Source of the DNA: CAZUTK01 sp964623265
Lineage (GTDB): Bacteria > Electryoneota > B3-LCP
Direction of reading: 5' to 3'
DNA length: 26,607 bases
Assembly (NCBI GenBank): GCA_964623265.1
Contig: CAZUTK010000047.1
Coordinates: forward strand, 1-26,607
The position numbers and the translations under genes are program-made. Shown piece by piece: positions 1-8,044 of the stretch (position 1 is its first letter; the number at the start of each line of letters is the position of its first letter). Under the pieces are notes generated by a model. It did not search any database. It saw only the letters and a list, made by a program, of their open reading frames with translations, and had not been told where the DNA came from.

Positions 1-714
1 CAGTGCATCTTCGAGTTCATTTATTTTTCCCGTCCGGACAGCCGCATCTTCGGGGAATACGTGGACAAGACCCGCCGCAAGCTCGGAAAAGCGCTGGCGC
101 AGGAAAAACCGACCCCCGGCGCGGATGTCGTCATCGCTGTGCCGGACTCTTCCAACACCGCGGCGCTGGGCTACGCCCGGGAATCCGGTTTGCCTTACGA
201 ACTCGGCTTGATCCGCAACCACTACATCGGACGCACGTTCATTCATCCCACCCCCGCGATGCGCGATTTCAACGTGCGCATCAAATTCAACACCGTAGGC
301 GGCGTGCTGCGTGGAAAGAAAGTAGTGGTGGTGGATGATTCCATCGTGCGCGGCACGACTCTGAAGAAGCTCACCCGCATGATCCGCCAGGCGGGAGCGG
401 CGCAGGTGCATCTGCGCATCAGCTCGCCGCCGGTGCGCTACCCCTGCTTCTTCGGAATGGATTTCGGCAGGCGCGACGAGCTGGTCGCCGCCTTCCGCGA
501 TGTGGAGCAAATCCGGGAGTTCCTGGACGTGGAGTCTCTTGAATACATTTCCGTCGAGAAGATGCTGGAAGCAGTGCCGCGCGGGCGCTGCGGCTACTGC
601 ACCTGCTGCTTCACCGGCGACTACCCCATCAAAATTGAAGAAGCGTACGATAAATTCCTGCACGAACATTCCGCCGGGGTGCTCGAACTCGACTTCAAAA
701 AGGAGAGTGATTGA
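1..714 (+). CDS. purF: Amidophosphoribosyltransferase, 3' portion (5' end outside window)
   Basis: Catalyses the first committed step of purine synthesis, transferring glutamine-derived ammonia to PRPP to give phosphoribosylamine. The reading frame is open from base 1 (QCIFEFIYFSRPDS...), so the N-terminal glutaminase domain lies upstream, outside the window. Visible are the PRPP-binding loop VVVVDDSIVRGTTLKKL (from about base 322), the PCFFGMDF segment and the C-terminal CGYCTCCFTGDYP. The Cys in CIFEF, the Cys in YPCFFG and the pair in CTCCFTG match the four [4Fe-4S] ligands of the Bacillus-type enzyme, so this should be the iron-sulfur form. It ends in TGA 44 bp before the next gene on the same strand. 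The family call is secure; only the missing 5' part limits it. Confidence 0.96.
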   Translation, partial: QCIFEFIYFSRPDSRIFGEYVDKTRRKLGKALAQEKPTPGADVVIAVPDSSNTAALGYARESGLPYELGLIRNHYIGRTFIHPTPAMRDFNVRIKFNTVGGVLRGKKVVVVDDSIVRGTTLKKLTRMIRQAGAAQVHLRISSPPVRYPCFFGMDFGRRDELVAAFRDVEQIREFLDVESLEYISVEKMLEAVPRGRCGYCTCCFTGDYPIKIEEAYDKFLHEHSAGVLELDFKKESD

Positions 715-758
715 GCCGGTTGACACGGCATCGCCCGACTCATTTTTAGAGGTCTGCC

Positions 759-1727
759 TTGCGTCTGAAACCGGAATGGTTTGATCCTTTCTTCATCCTG
801 CGCCCGACGCTGTTCTTCCCGGCTTGGACGGCGTTTCTAGCGGGCGCGCATCAAGGGGATTCCAGCAGCGGCATGATCCTCTTTTTCCTCTGCTGGCTGG
901 CGCTCGCATCGGGTTCCGCATTCTTGATCAACGAATGGACAGACCGCAGGGAAGACCACCACAACGAGAAGTTACTGCCGCTCTGGGGGGATTGCTTTTC
1001 AGCCCGGAGCTTGAAACTGGAGTTGACTCTCTTGATCATCGCCACACTGGGCGGAGCGGTCTATGCGGGCGGAGAGCTCTCCGGTCTGCTCGCCTTGTTC
1101 TTCATCATCGCCGGCGTGTTGTACAATTTTCCGCCCTGGCGTTTGAAAGCCCGACCTATTCTCGGAGTCGCCGCCTGCGGCGCGGGCGGAGTGCTGCTGT
1201 TCTTGATCGGCGCACGTTCCGCCGGCGTTGCCTATTCTGCGGCGCTGCCGGCGAGTCTGCCGTATTTCTTCGCCGGCTGTGCGGTCTCCCTGTTGACGCA
1301 CGTCCCGGATATGGAGGGCGACCGCGCCTGCGGTATCTGGACTTTTCCTCTGCGCTATTCCGTGCGCGCCGCCGCGACGCTGGTGCTGGTTCTGGTCGTT
1401 TTTGCGTTGTCGGCGGCGATTCTGCTCGAGGATTGGGTGATGAGCGCTGCGGCGCTTCTCTCCCTGCCGTTCTTCGTGCGTTTCTATCGGCGGGGAACCC
1501 CGGCGGCTGCACAGACAGCGGTCAAGATCGCCGTCTTCAGCCTGGCGATGGCGGTGGCTTTAACTTGGCTCCCGTTCTTGATCATAATCGTGGGATATTA
1601 CTTCTTCGCCCGCTGGTATCACCGCGAACGTCTGGGATTGGATTATCCTTCCTTCCGGGCGAGAGAAGACGCGGTGCAACGATCCACCGAAGCAACCCGT
1701 AACCTCATTCATTCGACCCAAGTATGA
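759..1727 (+). CDS. UbiA-family polyprenyltransferase
   Basis: An integral membrane prenyltransferase of 322 residues, the usual UbiA size, rich in hydrophobic helices. The two Asp-rich diphosphate/Mg motifs are recognisable: NEWTDRREDHHNEK (residues 58-71, a variant of NDxxDxxxD) and DMEGDRACGIWTFPLRY (from residue 184, the DxEGD...G..T.P signature). RPTLFFPAW near residue 15 fits the family N-terminus. The start is TTG with AGAGG six bases upstream; no in-frame ATG fits. The stop overlaps the ferredoxin start (ATGA), implying translational coupling. Family members make quinone, heme or chlorophyll precursors, or digeranylgeranylglyceryl phosphate in archaeal lipids. With ferredoxin, geranylgeranyl reductase and CDP-alcohol transferase next door, an ether-lipid or quinone prenyl transfer is inferred. 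The first motif is too divergent to fix the substrate. Confidence 0.87.
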   Translation: MRLKPEWFDPFFILRPTLFFPAWTAFLAGAHQGDSSSGMILFFLCWLALASGSAFLINEWTDRREDHHNEKLLPLWGDCFSARSLKLELTLLIIATLGGAVYAGGELSGLLALFFIIAGVLYNFPPWRLKARPILGVAACGAGGVLLFLIGARSAGVAYSAALPASLPYFFAGCAVSLLTHVPDMEGDRACGIWTFPLRYSVRAAATLVLVLVVFALSAAILLEDWVMSAAALLSLPFFVRFYRRGTPAAAQTAVKIAVFSLAMAVALTWLPFLIIIVGYYFFARWYHRERLGLDYPSFRAREDAVQRSTEATRNLIHSTQV

Positions 1728-1939
1728 ACTCAGGTGCTAAGCGAAAGCGCACCGCGCTGAAAAGTCTGACCTATCTCCCCCAGCTCTGCGATTTTTGCGG
1801 ATGCTGCGTCGCGGTTTGTCCGGTGGATTGCATCGAACTGGAGGAGATGAAGCTGAGCATCAATATGGCGGTATGTACTCTGTGCGGCAACTGCCCGCAA
1901 GCCTGTCCGGTAGAAGCGCTGGTGGGGGAGGCCGCATGA
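1724..1939 (+). CDS. 2x[4Fe-4S] ferredoxin
   Basis: A small 71-residue bacterial-type ferredoxin carrying two complete CxxCxxCxxxCP motifs: CDFCGCCVAVCP (Cys22, 25, 28, 32) and CTLCGNCPQACP (Cys51, 54, 57, 61). It should shuttle low-potential electrons in the cytoplasm. It overlaps the UbiA gene by 4 bp at its start and the reductase gene by 4 bp at its end (both ATGA), so the three are almost certainly co-translated. Its placement directly before a geranylgeranyl-reductase-type flavoprotein mirrors Methanosarcina, where the adjacent ferredoxin is needed for the reductase to saturate archaeal lipid chains. The inference here is that it is the dedicated donor for that enzyme. An extra basic N-terminal stretch (KRKR) precedes the first cluster. 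Confidence 0.94.
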   Translation: MNSGAKRKRTALKSLTYLPQLCDFCGCCVAVCPVDCIELEEMKLSINMAVCTLCGNCPQACPVEALVGEAA

Positions 1940-3114
1940 TCCGGGACAACTATGACATCGTCGTGGTGGGCGGCGGACCGGCGGGCACGCTGGCGGCGCG
2001 CACCGCCGCAGAAAAGGGCGTCTCCGTGCTGCTGCTGGAAAAAGACCGCGATTTGGGCATCCCCGTCCGCTGCGCGGAAGCCTGCGGAAGGAAATCCCTG
2101 GACCGCTTTATTGAACCCGATCCCCGCTGGGTGGCGCATCAACTGGATCAAGTCCGCTTCTTCGCGCCCGACGGCACCTCCGTCGAAGTGCGGACGGACG
2201 AAGTCGGTTACATCTTGAACCGGCGCATTTTCGATCAGGAGCTGGGGCATCGTGCAGTCCGCGCCGGTGCGCAGATCCTGACCCGCGCCTATGTTTACGG
2301 GCTGATCCTGAATCACAATCAGGTGACCGGTGTGAAGGTAAAGCTGCCGGATCGTCCCTTGGATATCGGGGCGCGGATCGTCATCGCCGCGGACGGCGTG
2401 GAATCGCGTGTGGGGCGCTGGGCGGGCTTGCGCACCCACTTCGCGCTGAAGGATCTCGAGAGCTGCTATCAGCTGGTGCTCAGCGGCGTAAAAGTAAATC
2501 CCAAATCCGTGGATTGCTACTTCGGCGAAAAAGTCGCACCCGGGGGGTACGCCTGGGTGTTTCCCAAAGGCGAAGACATCGCCAATGTCGGCATCGGAGT
2601 CGCCGCTTCGATGACCCGAGGAGTCTCGCCCAAAGCCTATCTCGAACGCTTCATAGAAGAGCATTTTCCCAGGGCTTCCGTGCTGGCGTGCGTGGCGGGA
2701 GGAGTTCCGGCGGCGAAACCTTTCAAGCAGATTCACGGCGCGGGCATTCTGCTGGCGGGGGATGCCGCGGCGCATTCCAATCCGCTGACCGGCGGCGGAA
2801 TCATCAGCGCTATGGCGGCGGGGCGGCTGGCGGGCGAAGTGGCGGCGAATTGCATCTGGCGGGGGGATTATTCGCAGGAGGCGCTGTCCGCCTACACCCG
2901 CGAGTGGGAAAACCGCTGGGGCGAAGAACAGCGGCGCTATTATCGCTTAAAAGAAGCCGTGCATAAATTGACGGATAAAACCCTGAATCAAGCGGCGCAG
3001 GTATTGAATAACCTGCCCCCCGAAAAACGAACTCTGCAGAACGTCTTCCGCATCGCTCTGGCACATCATCCCCAGCTCCTGTTCGATATCGCGCGGAGTT
3101 TTCTTTCATCCTGA
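1936..3114 (+). CDS. Geranylgeranyl reductase family FAD-dependent oxidoreductase
   Basis: A 392-residue flavoprotein predicted to reduce double bonds in polyprenyl chains. The FAD Rossmann motif VVVGGGPAG (GxGxxG at residues 12-17) opens the protein. GIPVRCAEACG, YAWVFPKGEDIANVG (from residue 205) and GDAAAHSNPLTGGG (residues 275 onward) are the geranylgeranyl reductase family signatures. The ATG at 1936 was chosen because it gives a normal N-terminus starting MIRDNYD and overlaps the ferredoxin stop (ATGA). The same frame is open further upstream but only through the ferredoxin gene. Known roles in the family are saturation of archaeal ether lipids, chlorophyll phytyl chains and menaquinone side chains (MenJ). 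The operon with UbiA, ferredoxin and CDP-alcohol transferase favours a membrane lipid or quinone role. The family is certain, the substrate is not. Confidence 0.93.
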   Translation: MIRDNYDIVVVGGGPAGTLAARTAAEKGVSVLLLEKDRDLGIPVRCAEACGRKSLDRFIEPDPRWVAHQLDQVRFFAPDGTSVEVRTDEVGYILNRRIFDQELGHRAVRAGAQILTRAYVYGLILNHNQVTGVKVKLPDRPLDIGARIVIAADGVESRVGRWAGLRTHFALKDLESCYQLVLSGVKVNPKSVDCYFGEKVAPGGYAWVFPKGEDIANVGIGVAASMTRGVSPKAYLERFIEEHFPRASVLACVAGGVPAAKPFKQIHGAGILLAGDAAAHSNPLTGGGIISAMAAGRLAGEVAANCIWRGDYSQEALSAYTREWENRWGEEQRRYYRLKEAVHKLTDKTLNQAAQVLNNLPPEKRTLQNVFRIALAHHPQLLFDIARSFLSS

Positions 3115-3126
3115 GGAGAAATTGCC

Positions 3127-3753
3127 ATGATCGCCGGAAAGGTAATGACCCCTTCGAATTTCTTGAGCCTCTCGAGGCTGATCTTGCTCATCCCGATTTA
3201 TTTCTTGTTGCGGCAAAACTCGCCCTCTGGAAACCTCTGGGCGCTGGTGTTTATGGCGGTCGCCGTCGTCACCGATTTCCTCGACGGATTCCTGGCGCGG
3301 CGTCTGAATCAGATCAGCGATCTGGGTAAAGTGCTCGATCCCGTGGCGGATAAAATCTGCATCGTCGCCGTCGTGGCGATCCTCTCATCGCCGCAGCGGG
3401 ACAATCCTCTGCCGTTCTGGTTCCTCCTGGTGATCCTCATCCGCGACGCTGCCATCCTGCTGGGCGGTTATCTGGTGTACCGCCGGATCCGCTTCGTAAC
3501 CTCATCGAATATCTGGGGAAAATCCACGTCAGCGGTCCTGGCGCTGATGTTGATCGTCTATGTGATGCAGACCAATGAAGCTGGCACGCCGCTCGCCTGG
3601 CTGCCCGCCCGCAGCGAGAACTTTATGATCTGGCTGTCGCTCTGTTTTATGGCCGTCTCAACGATCAGCTACGCCCGCCGGTTCTATCAACTCTGGGGAG
3701 CGCGGCGGAAGTTTCCGCGCAAAGCCGGCGTTTTCGATGCCGACCGCGCCTGA
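3127..3753 (+). CDS. CDP-alcohol phosphatidyltransferase family protein
   Basis: A polytopic membrane enzyme of 208 residues that condenses a CDP-activated lipid with an alcohol. The signature D-x2-DG-x2-AR-x8-G-x3-D-x3-D is perfect: D50, D53-G54, A57-R58, G67, D71, D75. Hydrophobic helices surround it. The start ATG at 3127 has GAGGAG shortly upstream, overlapping the end of the reductase gene; the ATG at 3145 (residue 7) is an alternative. Only 12 bp separate it from the reductase gene, so it is likely in the same operon. The closest familiar bacterial role is phosphatidylglycerophosphate synthase (PgsA). With the upstream isoprenoid genes it could instead act on a CDP-archaeol-type lipid. 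The motif does not distinguish these. Confidence 0.9.
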   Translation: MIAGKVMTPSNFLSLSRLILLIPIYFLLRQNSPSGNLWALVFMAVAVVTDFLDGFLARRLNQISDLGKVLDPVADKICIVAVVAILSSPQRDNPLPFWFLLVILIRDAAILLGGYLVYRRIRFVTSSNIWGKSTSAVLALMLIVYVMQTNEAGTPLAWLPARSENFMIWLSLCFMAVSTISYARRFYQLWGARRKFPRKAGVFDADRA

Positions 3754-3808
3754 CGGAGTGGATGAAAGCCGCATCAGTTTTCCGATAACGCAAACCTGAA
3801 ACCATCCG

Positions 3809-5254
3809 ATGACTATGCAGACTCTGAGATTCTACAATACACTGACCCACACGAAGGAAGATTTTCACCCCATCCAGCCGGGCAAGGTGGGGATGTACAC
3901 CTGCGGACCTACCGTCCACGATTATGCTCATCTGGGCAATTTTCGGGCGTATCTCTTCGAAGATCTCCTGCGGCGCACGTTGAAATTCTTCGGCTACAGC
4001 GTGAAGCAGGTGATGAATTTGACCGATGTGGACGACAAGACGATCCGCAAGAGCCGGGAACACAATCTCCCCCTATCCGCATACACGAAACTCTACAAGG
4101 ACGCCTTCTTTCAGGATCTGGATGCGCTGCGCATCGAACGCGCAGAGGTGTATCCCGCCGCCACCGATCACATTCCCGAGATGGTGGATCTGATCCAGAA
4201 GCTCACCGCCCATGGCCACACCTACACCTCGGACGGGTCCATCTACTTCCGCATCGCCAGTTTTCCCGAATACGGTCGGCTGGCGAATGTGAAGGCGGAA
4301 GGGTTGCGCGCCGGAGCCCGTGTGGATCTCGGCGGATGCGGGAAGGAAGACGTGCGCGACTTCGCCCTCTGGAAAGCCTGGACTCCCGACGACGGCGACG
4401 TCTTCTGGGAGACTCCCCTGGGCAAAGGCAGACCCGGTTGGCACATCGAATGCTCGGCGATGTCCACCAAGTATCTGGGCACGCACTTCGACATCCACAC
4501 TGGCGGAGTGGACAACATTTTCCCGCATCATGAAAATGAGATCGCTCAGTCGGTCTGCGGGTATCGGGACCGCTTCGTCAATTATTGGCTGCACAACGCC
4601 CACCTGATCGTCAACGGCGAGAAGATGTCCAAGTCGTTGCACAACTTCTACACCCTGCGGGACGTCACCGCTGCCGGCATCAAACCCCGCGTCGTGCGCT
4701 ATTTCCTGCTCTCCGCGCATTACCGCCAGCCCTTGAATTTAATGTACGATCCCCGCATGGGCAATATGGAGAGCTTCGATGCCGCCAAAAGCGCGCTGGA
4801 CCGGCTGGATGAGTTTCGTACGAAGCTGGCCGAGCTGATCTCCCATAGCGCCGCCGGCGATCATCAGACCCGCGAAATCGGCCGGCTGCTGGAGACGGCG
4901 GAAGCATCCTTTCAGTCTGCTCTGGCGAACGATCTGGATATCAGCGGGGCGCTGGGCGCCGTGTTCGGGCTGATACGGGAATCCAACCGCATTTTAGACA
5001 GCGGACAGATGACCGCGGCGGACGCCGCCGCCGTCGAAAGCAAGCTGCAGCGCTGGGACCGCGTGCTGGGCATTCTGCAGCAGGATGAAGAGGACGACGT
5101 GGATGCCGCCCGCATCGAAGCCCTGATCCGCGAACGCCTGGCCGCCCGCAGAGCGAAGGATTACGACCGAGCCGACCAAATCCGCAAGCAGCTCGAACGG
5201 GAAGGCATCATCCTGCAGGATACCCCCACCGGCACGAGATGGAAGCGAGGGTGA
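3809..5254 (+). CDS. cysS: Cysteinyl-tRNA synthetase
   Basis: Charges tRNA-Cys with cysteine in the cytoplasm. The protein is 481 residues, normal for the family. It shows the class I signatures HLGN (residues 41-44, within YTCGPTVHDYAHLGN) and KMSKS (residues 272-276, followed by LHNFYTLRD). The zinc-site Cys32 (TCGPT) and the characteristic HTGGVDNIFPHHENEIAQS block are also present. The C-terminal part (ERLAARRAKDYDRADQIRK...) is the usual anticodon-binding tail. It begins at ATG 3809; a second ATG two codons on cannot be excluded. It follows the CDP-alcohol transferase by 55 bp and is only 4 bp ahead of the transglutaminase-like lipoprotein gene, so it may share that transcript. Confidence 0.98.
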   Translation: MTMQTLRFYNTLTHTKEDFHPIQPGKVGMYTCGPTVHDYAHLGNFRAYLFEDLLRRTLKFFGYSVKQVMNLTDVDDKTIRKSREHNLPLSAYTKLYKDAFFQDLDALRIERAEVYPAATDHIPEMVDLIQKLTAHGHTYTSDGSIYFRIASFPEYGRLANVKAEGLRAGARVDLGGCGKEDVRDFALWKAWTPDDGDVFWETPLGKGRPGWHIECSAMSTKYLGTHFDIHTGGVDNIFPHHENEIAQSVCGYRDRFVNYWLHNAHLIVNGEKMSKSLHNFYTLRDVTAAGIKPRVVRYFLLSAHYRQPLNLMYDPRMGNMESFDAAKSALDRLDEFRTKLAELISHSAAGDHQTREIGRLLETAEASFQSALANDLDISGALGAVFGLIRESNRILDSGQMTAADAAAVESKLQRWDRVLGILQQDEEDDVDAARIEALIRERLAARRAKDYDRADQIRKQLEREGIILQDTPTGTRWKRG

Positions 5255-5258
5255 TGGA

Positions 5259-6461
5259 TTGAAAACCGCAGGAATCTTCCGCGAGGCGGCCGCCCGCCGC
5301 TGCCGGATGCTTCGCATCGTCGCCGTGATCGCAGGGCTGTCGCTCTCCTCCTGCGCCGTCTTTCGCCCCGTCCCGATCTGGCGCCGCACGCTGTCCGAGG
5401 AGCACCTGGAGTCCCTCCAAAACCGCCTCGCCGCCGCAGGATCCAACCGCGCTGAACTGGAAAAAGCATTTGACCAAACGCCGGAAAAACTCCACCCCTA
5501 CGTCGCCCTGCTGATCGAACGGATGCCCGCCGTGGATCTGGCGGCTTGTTCCGCTGATCTGCTCTCCCGAACGGTCGTGCTCTGCGACTCACTGCGCAGA
5601 GTTCTCCCTTACGCCGCCTCGATTCCCGAAGAGATCCTCCGGGATTATGTCCTGCCTCTGCGCGTCTCCCAGGAACCCCTGGAAGATTTCCGCCCTTATT
5701 TCATCTCCGAGCTTATCCCTTTGGTGAAGGACTGCGCCGATTTGGAAAACGCCGCCGTCGCCGTCAACCGCTGGTGCGGGTCGAAGGTGAAATTCCGCCA
5801 GACTCAGCGGCGGGATCAGGGACCGTTCGAGACGTTGAAGTCCGGCTACGGCCGCTGCGAGGAGCTGATGATCTTCTTCAGCGACGCCTGCCGCAGCGTC
5901 TGCATCCCGGTGCGCGAAGCCTGGACGCCCTGGTGGATGGTGCAGGACAACAATCACGCTTGGACGGAAGTTTGGACGCCCGACGGCTGGAAGTACGCCG
6001 GAGCCGCTGAACCAGCCGACCGCTTGAACGAAGCCTGGTTCACCGAACCCGCTCGCCGAGCGGCGCTGGTGCTCGCCGCCAAGCAGGGCGAGGCGCTGCC
6101 CGGTGAAAAGCTTTACAAGTCCGCGGATCGTTACAGCTTGATCAACGTAACCGAAAACTACACCGCTGTATCCCTTGTGACCATCGCGCTGTTTGAAAAG
6201 AACAAGCCCGCGCCGGAAAGGGAGGTGTACATCAATCTGTTCAACTACGGCGCGCTGCGCCCCATCGCGACGCTGCGGACGGACGAGCGGGGAATCGCGC
6301 GCATTGCGCTGGGCAAGGGTGATTACTGGGTCACGACGGGCGCTGATCGGCCAGTGACGACGTTCCTCCATCACCGTCCGCCGCAGGATTCACACATCAA
6401 GATGGATCTCGCCGCACCTGCGCCGATCCCGGAGTCTTTCTGGTTGAGAGTGGAACCGTGA
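5259..6461 (+). CDS. Transglutaminase-like superfamily lipoprotein
   Basis: A predicted exported enzyme of 400 residues. Near the N-terminus a hydrophobic segment ends in LSLSSC, a good lipobox, so it is probably a lipoprotein anchored at Cys32. The TTG at 5259 gives a basic n-region; an internal ATG at 5307 (residue 17) also leaves a signal peptide and is a real alternative. The papain-like transglutaminase core is intact: Cys200 in YGRCEEL, His233 in NNHAWTEVW, and an acidic residue in GWKYAGAAEP (Glu251, or Asp242). A C-terminal beta domain (about residues 285-385) follows. It is 4 bp after cysS and overlaps the next gene, a paralogue, by GTGA. Substrates are unknown; members of this superfamily are mostly proteases or peptide-modifying enzymes. 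Confidence 0.85.
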   Translation: MKTAGIFREAAARRCRMLRIVAVIAGLSLSSCAVFRPVPIWRRTLSEEHLESLQNRLAAAGSNRAELEKAFDQTPEKLHPYVALLIERMPAVDLAACSADLLSRTVVLCDSLRRVLPYAASIPEEILRDYVLPLRVSQEPLEDFRPYFISELIPLVKDCADLENAAVAVNRWCGSKVKFRQTQRRDQGPFETLKSGYGRCEELMIFFSDACRSVCIPVREAWTPWWMVQDNNHAWTEVWTPDGWKYAGAAEPADRLNEAWFTEPARRAALVLAAKQGEALPGEKLYKSADRYSLINVTENYTAVSLVTIALFEKNKPAPEREVYINLFNYGALRPIATLRTDERGIARIALGKGDYWVTTGADRPVTTFLHHRPPQDSHIKMDLAAPAPIPESFWLRVEP

Positions 6462-8044
6462 AACTGTTTATTCTGAGTTTTCTGGCGCTGTGCATCTGCG
6501 TACCTCGGGCGGTTTCCGCAGAATCATCTCTGCCCTATCCGCTGCCGGGCGATCTAAGCGCGTTGCTGGACTCTTCCCGCCTCGCCCCGCTCTCGGAAGC
6601 GCTCGCCGACGCCGGGGATAACGCCGCGGAACTCCTCGCCGTTCTGGAATGCCTCTCCGGAGCTCTTCTGGACGACGCCGCTTTCCTCATCATCCATATG
6701 CCGCATCTGGATCGGCTGGAGATGAAGACGGAGGTGCTGCTCCACCACGTGATCTACGCCGATTCCTCCCGCCGGACTTTCCCCTGGGAAGTCCCGGATT
6801 CCCTCTACCGCGAATTCATCTTAACTTATCGCCTGGGCGACGAGCCGATCACCGACTGGCGATCCGATTTCTGGGCGAAGATGAAGCCTCGCGCGCTGCA
6901 GGCGGAATCCGCGCGGGAATGCGCTCTGCAGGTCAACCGCTGGGCGGCGGAAAATCTGACCATCGTGGAGAAAGAATTCTTCGGACCTCAGCAGTCGCCC
7001 GATCAGACTCTGGCGACCCTGCACGGCACGAAGGCGGAAATTGCCGTGCTGATCACGGCTCTGTTGAAGACCGTCGGCATCCCCTGCCGTCCGGTGACGG
7101 TCAGCGCGCTGCTCGGTCAGTCCGGCGGGGCGCAGTGGTCGGAAATATTCTGCGCCTCCTGCGGAAAATGGCTCCCGCTTTATCTGGATCACCCCGAAAG
7201 TTTCGGCGATGGCAGCTTTTGGGAACCGGAATCCCTGCGTAGCAATATAACCTACGCCTATGCGCTGTCCGCTTTTGAAATGCTGGATGTGACGCCGCGG
7301 TACACGCAGACCGGTTGGCTGAACATTCGATTCGTGCGCAACGGCGAACCCGCCGTATCCTTCGATGGTTTTTCCGTTAATGTTTTCCAGGGCGGGCAAT
7401 TTCAACCGCTGGACGAGCTGGGAACGGCGGCGGATTCCGCCGGAAATTACACCTGCAGATTGGGGGAAGGACGTTATTGGGTCGTTTCCGGAACCCGCGA
7501 TGCCTCGGGGAGCCCCTTCGTGCAGATCCTGCCGGTAATCGTTTCCCCGGGCGACACCACCCGCCTGGATTGGGATTTAACGCCGTTGGAAAGCGCCGTT
7601 GAACGATCCTCGGATGCAGAACCGCTGGAGCCGGCGCCGCTCTTCATCCTGAACGACGCTTCGGGGACGGTGCGCACTTCCCGCGAAGCCGTAGGAAAGT
7701 CCGCCCTTCTGATCGTCGTACTGGCGCCCCGCCACGAACCTTCCCTGCGGATGGAAGAGCTGATCCGATCCTGGTGGAAGAAGCAGAAGCGCAATGCGCC
7801 TGCGATGCTCTGGGTCTGGCAGGGGGAGAAGCGCGACGATCTGCCGGCGGAATGGACGTACGATCCCAGCGGATATGTGGCGGAACATTTCGGAGCTTCC
7901 GATCCGGCGGATTTCCCTCTCGTAGTCTGGGTCAACCCGCAGGGGTATATCCGCGGCGTCATCAAGGGGTATGATCTGAATATCGCCGCGCAACTTTCGA
8001 AGTGGGACGCACAGAATCGAACCGCCCAACCGCTCAATCCCTGA
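6458..8044 (+). CDS. Catalytically degenerate transglutaminase-fold protein with C-terminal thioredoxin-like domain
   Basis: A 528-residue exported protein with a clear signal peptide (MKLFILSFLALCIC... ending AVSA). It is a paralogue of the preceding gene: the LIERMP/LIIHMP, SLRRVLP/SSRRTFP and AVNRWC/QVNRWA blocks align. The active site is lost, however. The catalytic Cys corresponds to Lys192 (HGTKAEI) and the His to Ala225 (AQWSEIF), with the same 33-residue spacing as in the intact neighbour. After the shared beta domain, a segment from about residue 395 (APLFILNDASGTV ... FPLVVWVNPQGYIRG) resembles an AhpC/TlpA thioredoxin fold, but the CxxC position reads APRHEPS. It starts at GTG, overlapping the previous stop. 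A binding or regulatory partner of its neighbour is inferred. The thioredoxin-like assignment is moderate. Confidence 0.75.
   Translation: MKLFILSFLALCICVPRAVSAESSLPYPLPGDLSALLDSSRLAPLSEALADAGDNAAELLAVLECLSGALLDDAAFLIIHMPHLDRLEMKTEVLLHHVIYADSSRRTFPWEVPDSLYREFILTYRLGDEPITDWRSDFWAKMKPRALQAESARECALQVNRWAAENLTIVEKEFFGPQQSPDQTLATLHGTKAEIAVLITALLKTVGIPCRPVTVSALLGQSGGAQWSEIFCASCGKWLPLYLDHPESFGDGSFWEPESLRSNITYAYALSAFEMLDVTPRYTQTGWLNIRFVRNGEPAVSFDGFSVNVFQGGQFQPLDELGTAADSAGNYTCRLGEGRYWVVSGTRDASGSPFVQILPVIVSPGDTTRLDWDLTPLESAVERSSDAEPLEPAPLFILNDASGTVRTSREAVGKSALLIVVLAPRHEPSLRMEELIRSWWKKQKRNAPAMLWVWQGEKRDDLPAEWTYDPSGYVAEHFGASDPADFPLVVWVNPQGYIRGVIKGYDLNIAAQLSKWDAQNRTAQPLNP

Noticed and set aside
720..748. 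TTGACA between purF and the UbiA gene as a promoter
   Set aside because: At 17-18 bp spacing the -10 would be TTTTTA or similar, matching consensus poorly.
1771..2775. 334-codon - strand open frame opposite ferredoxin and reductase
   Set aside because: It is a shadow of two well-supported + strand genes; no motif was recognised.
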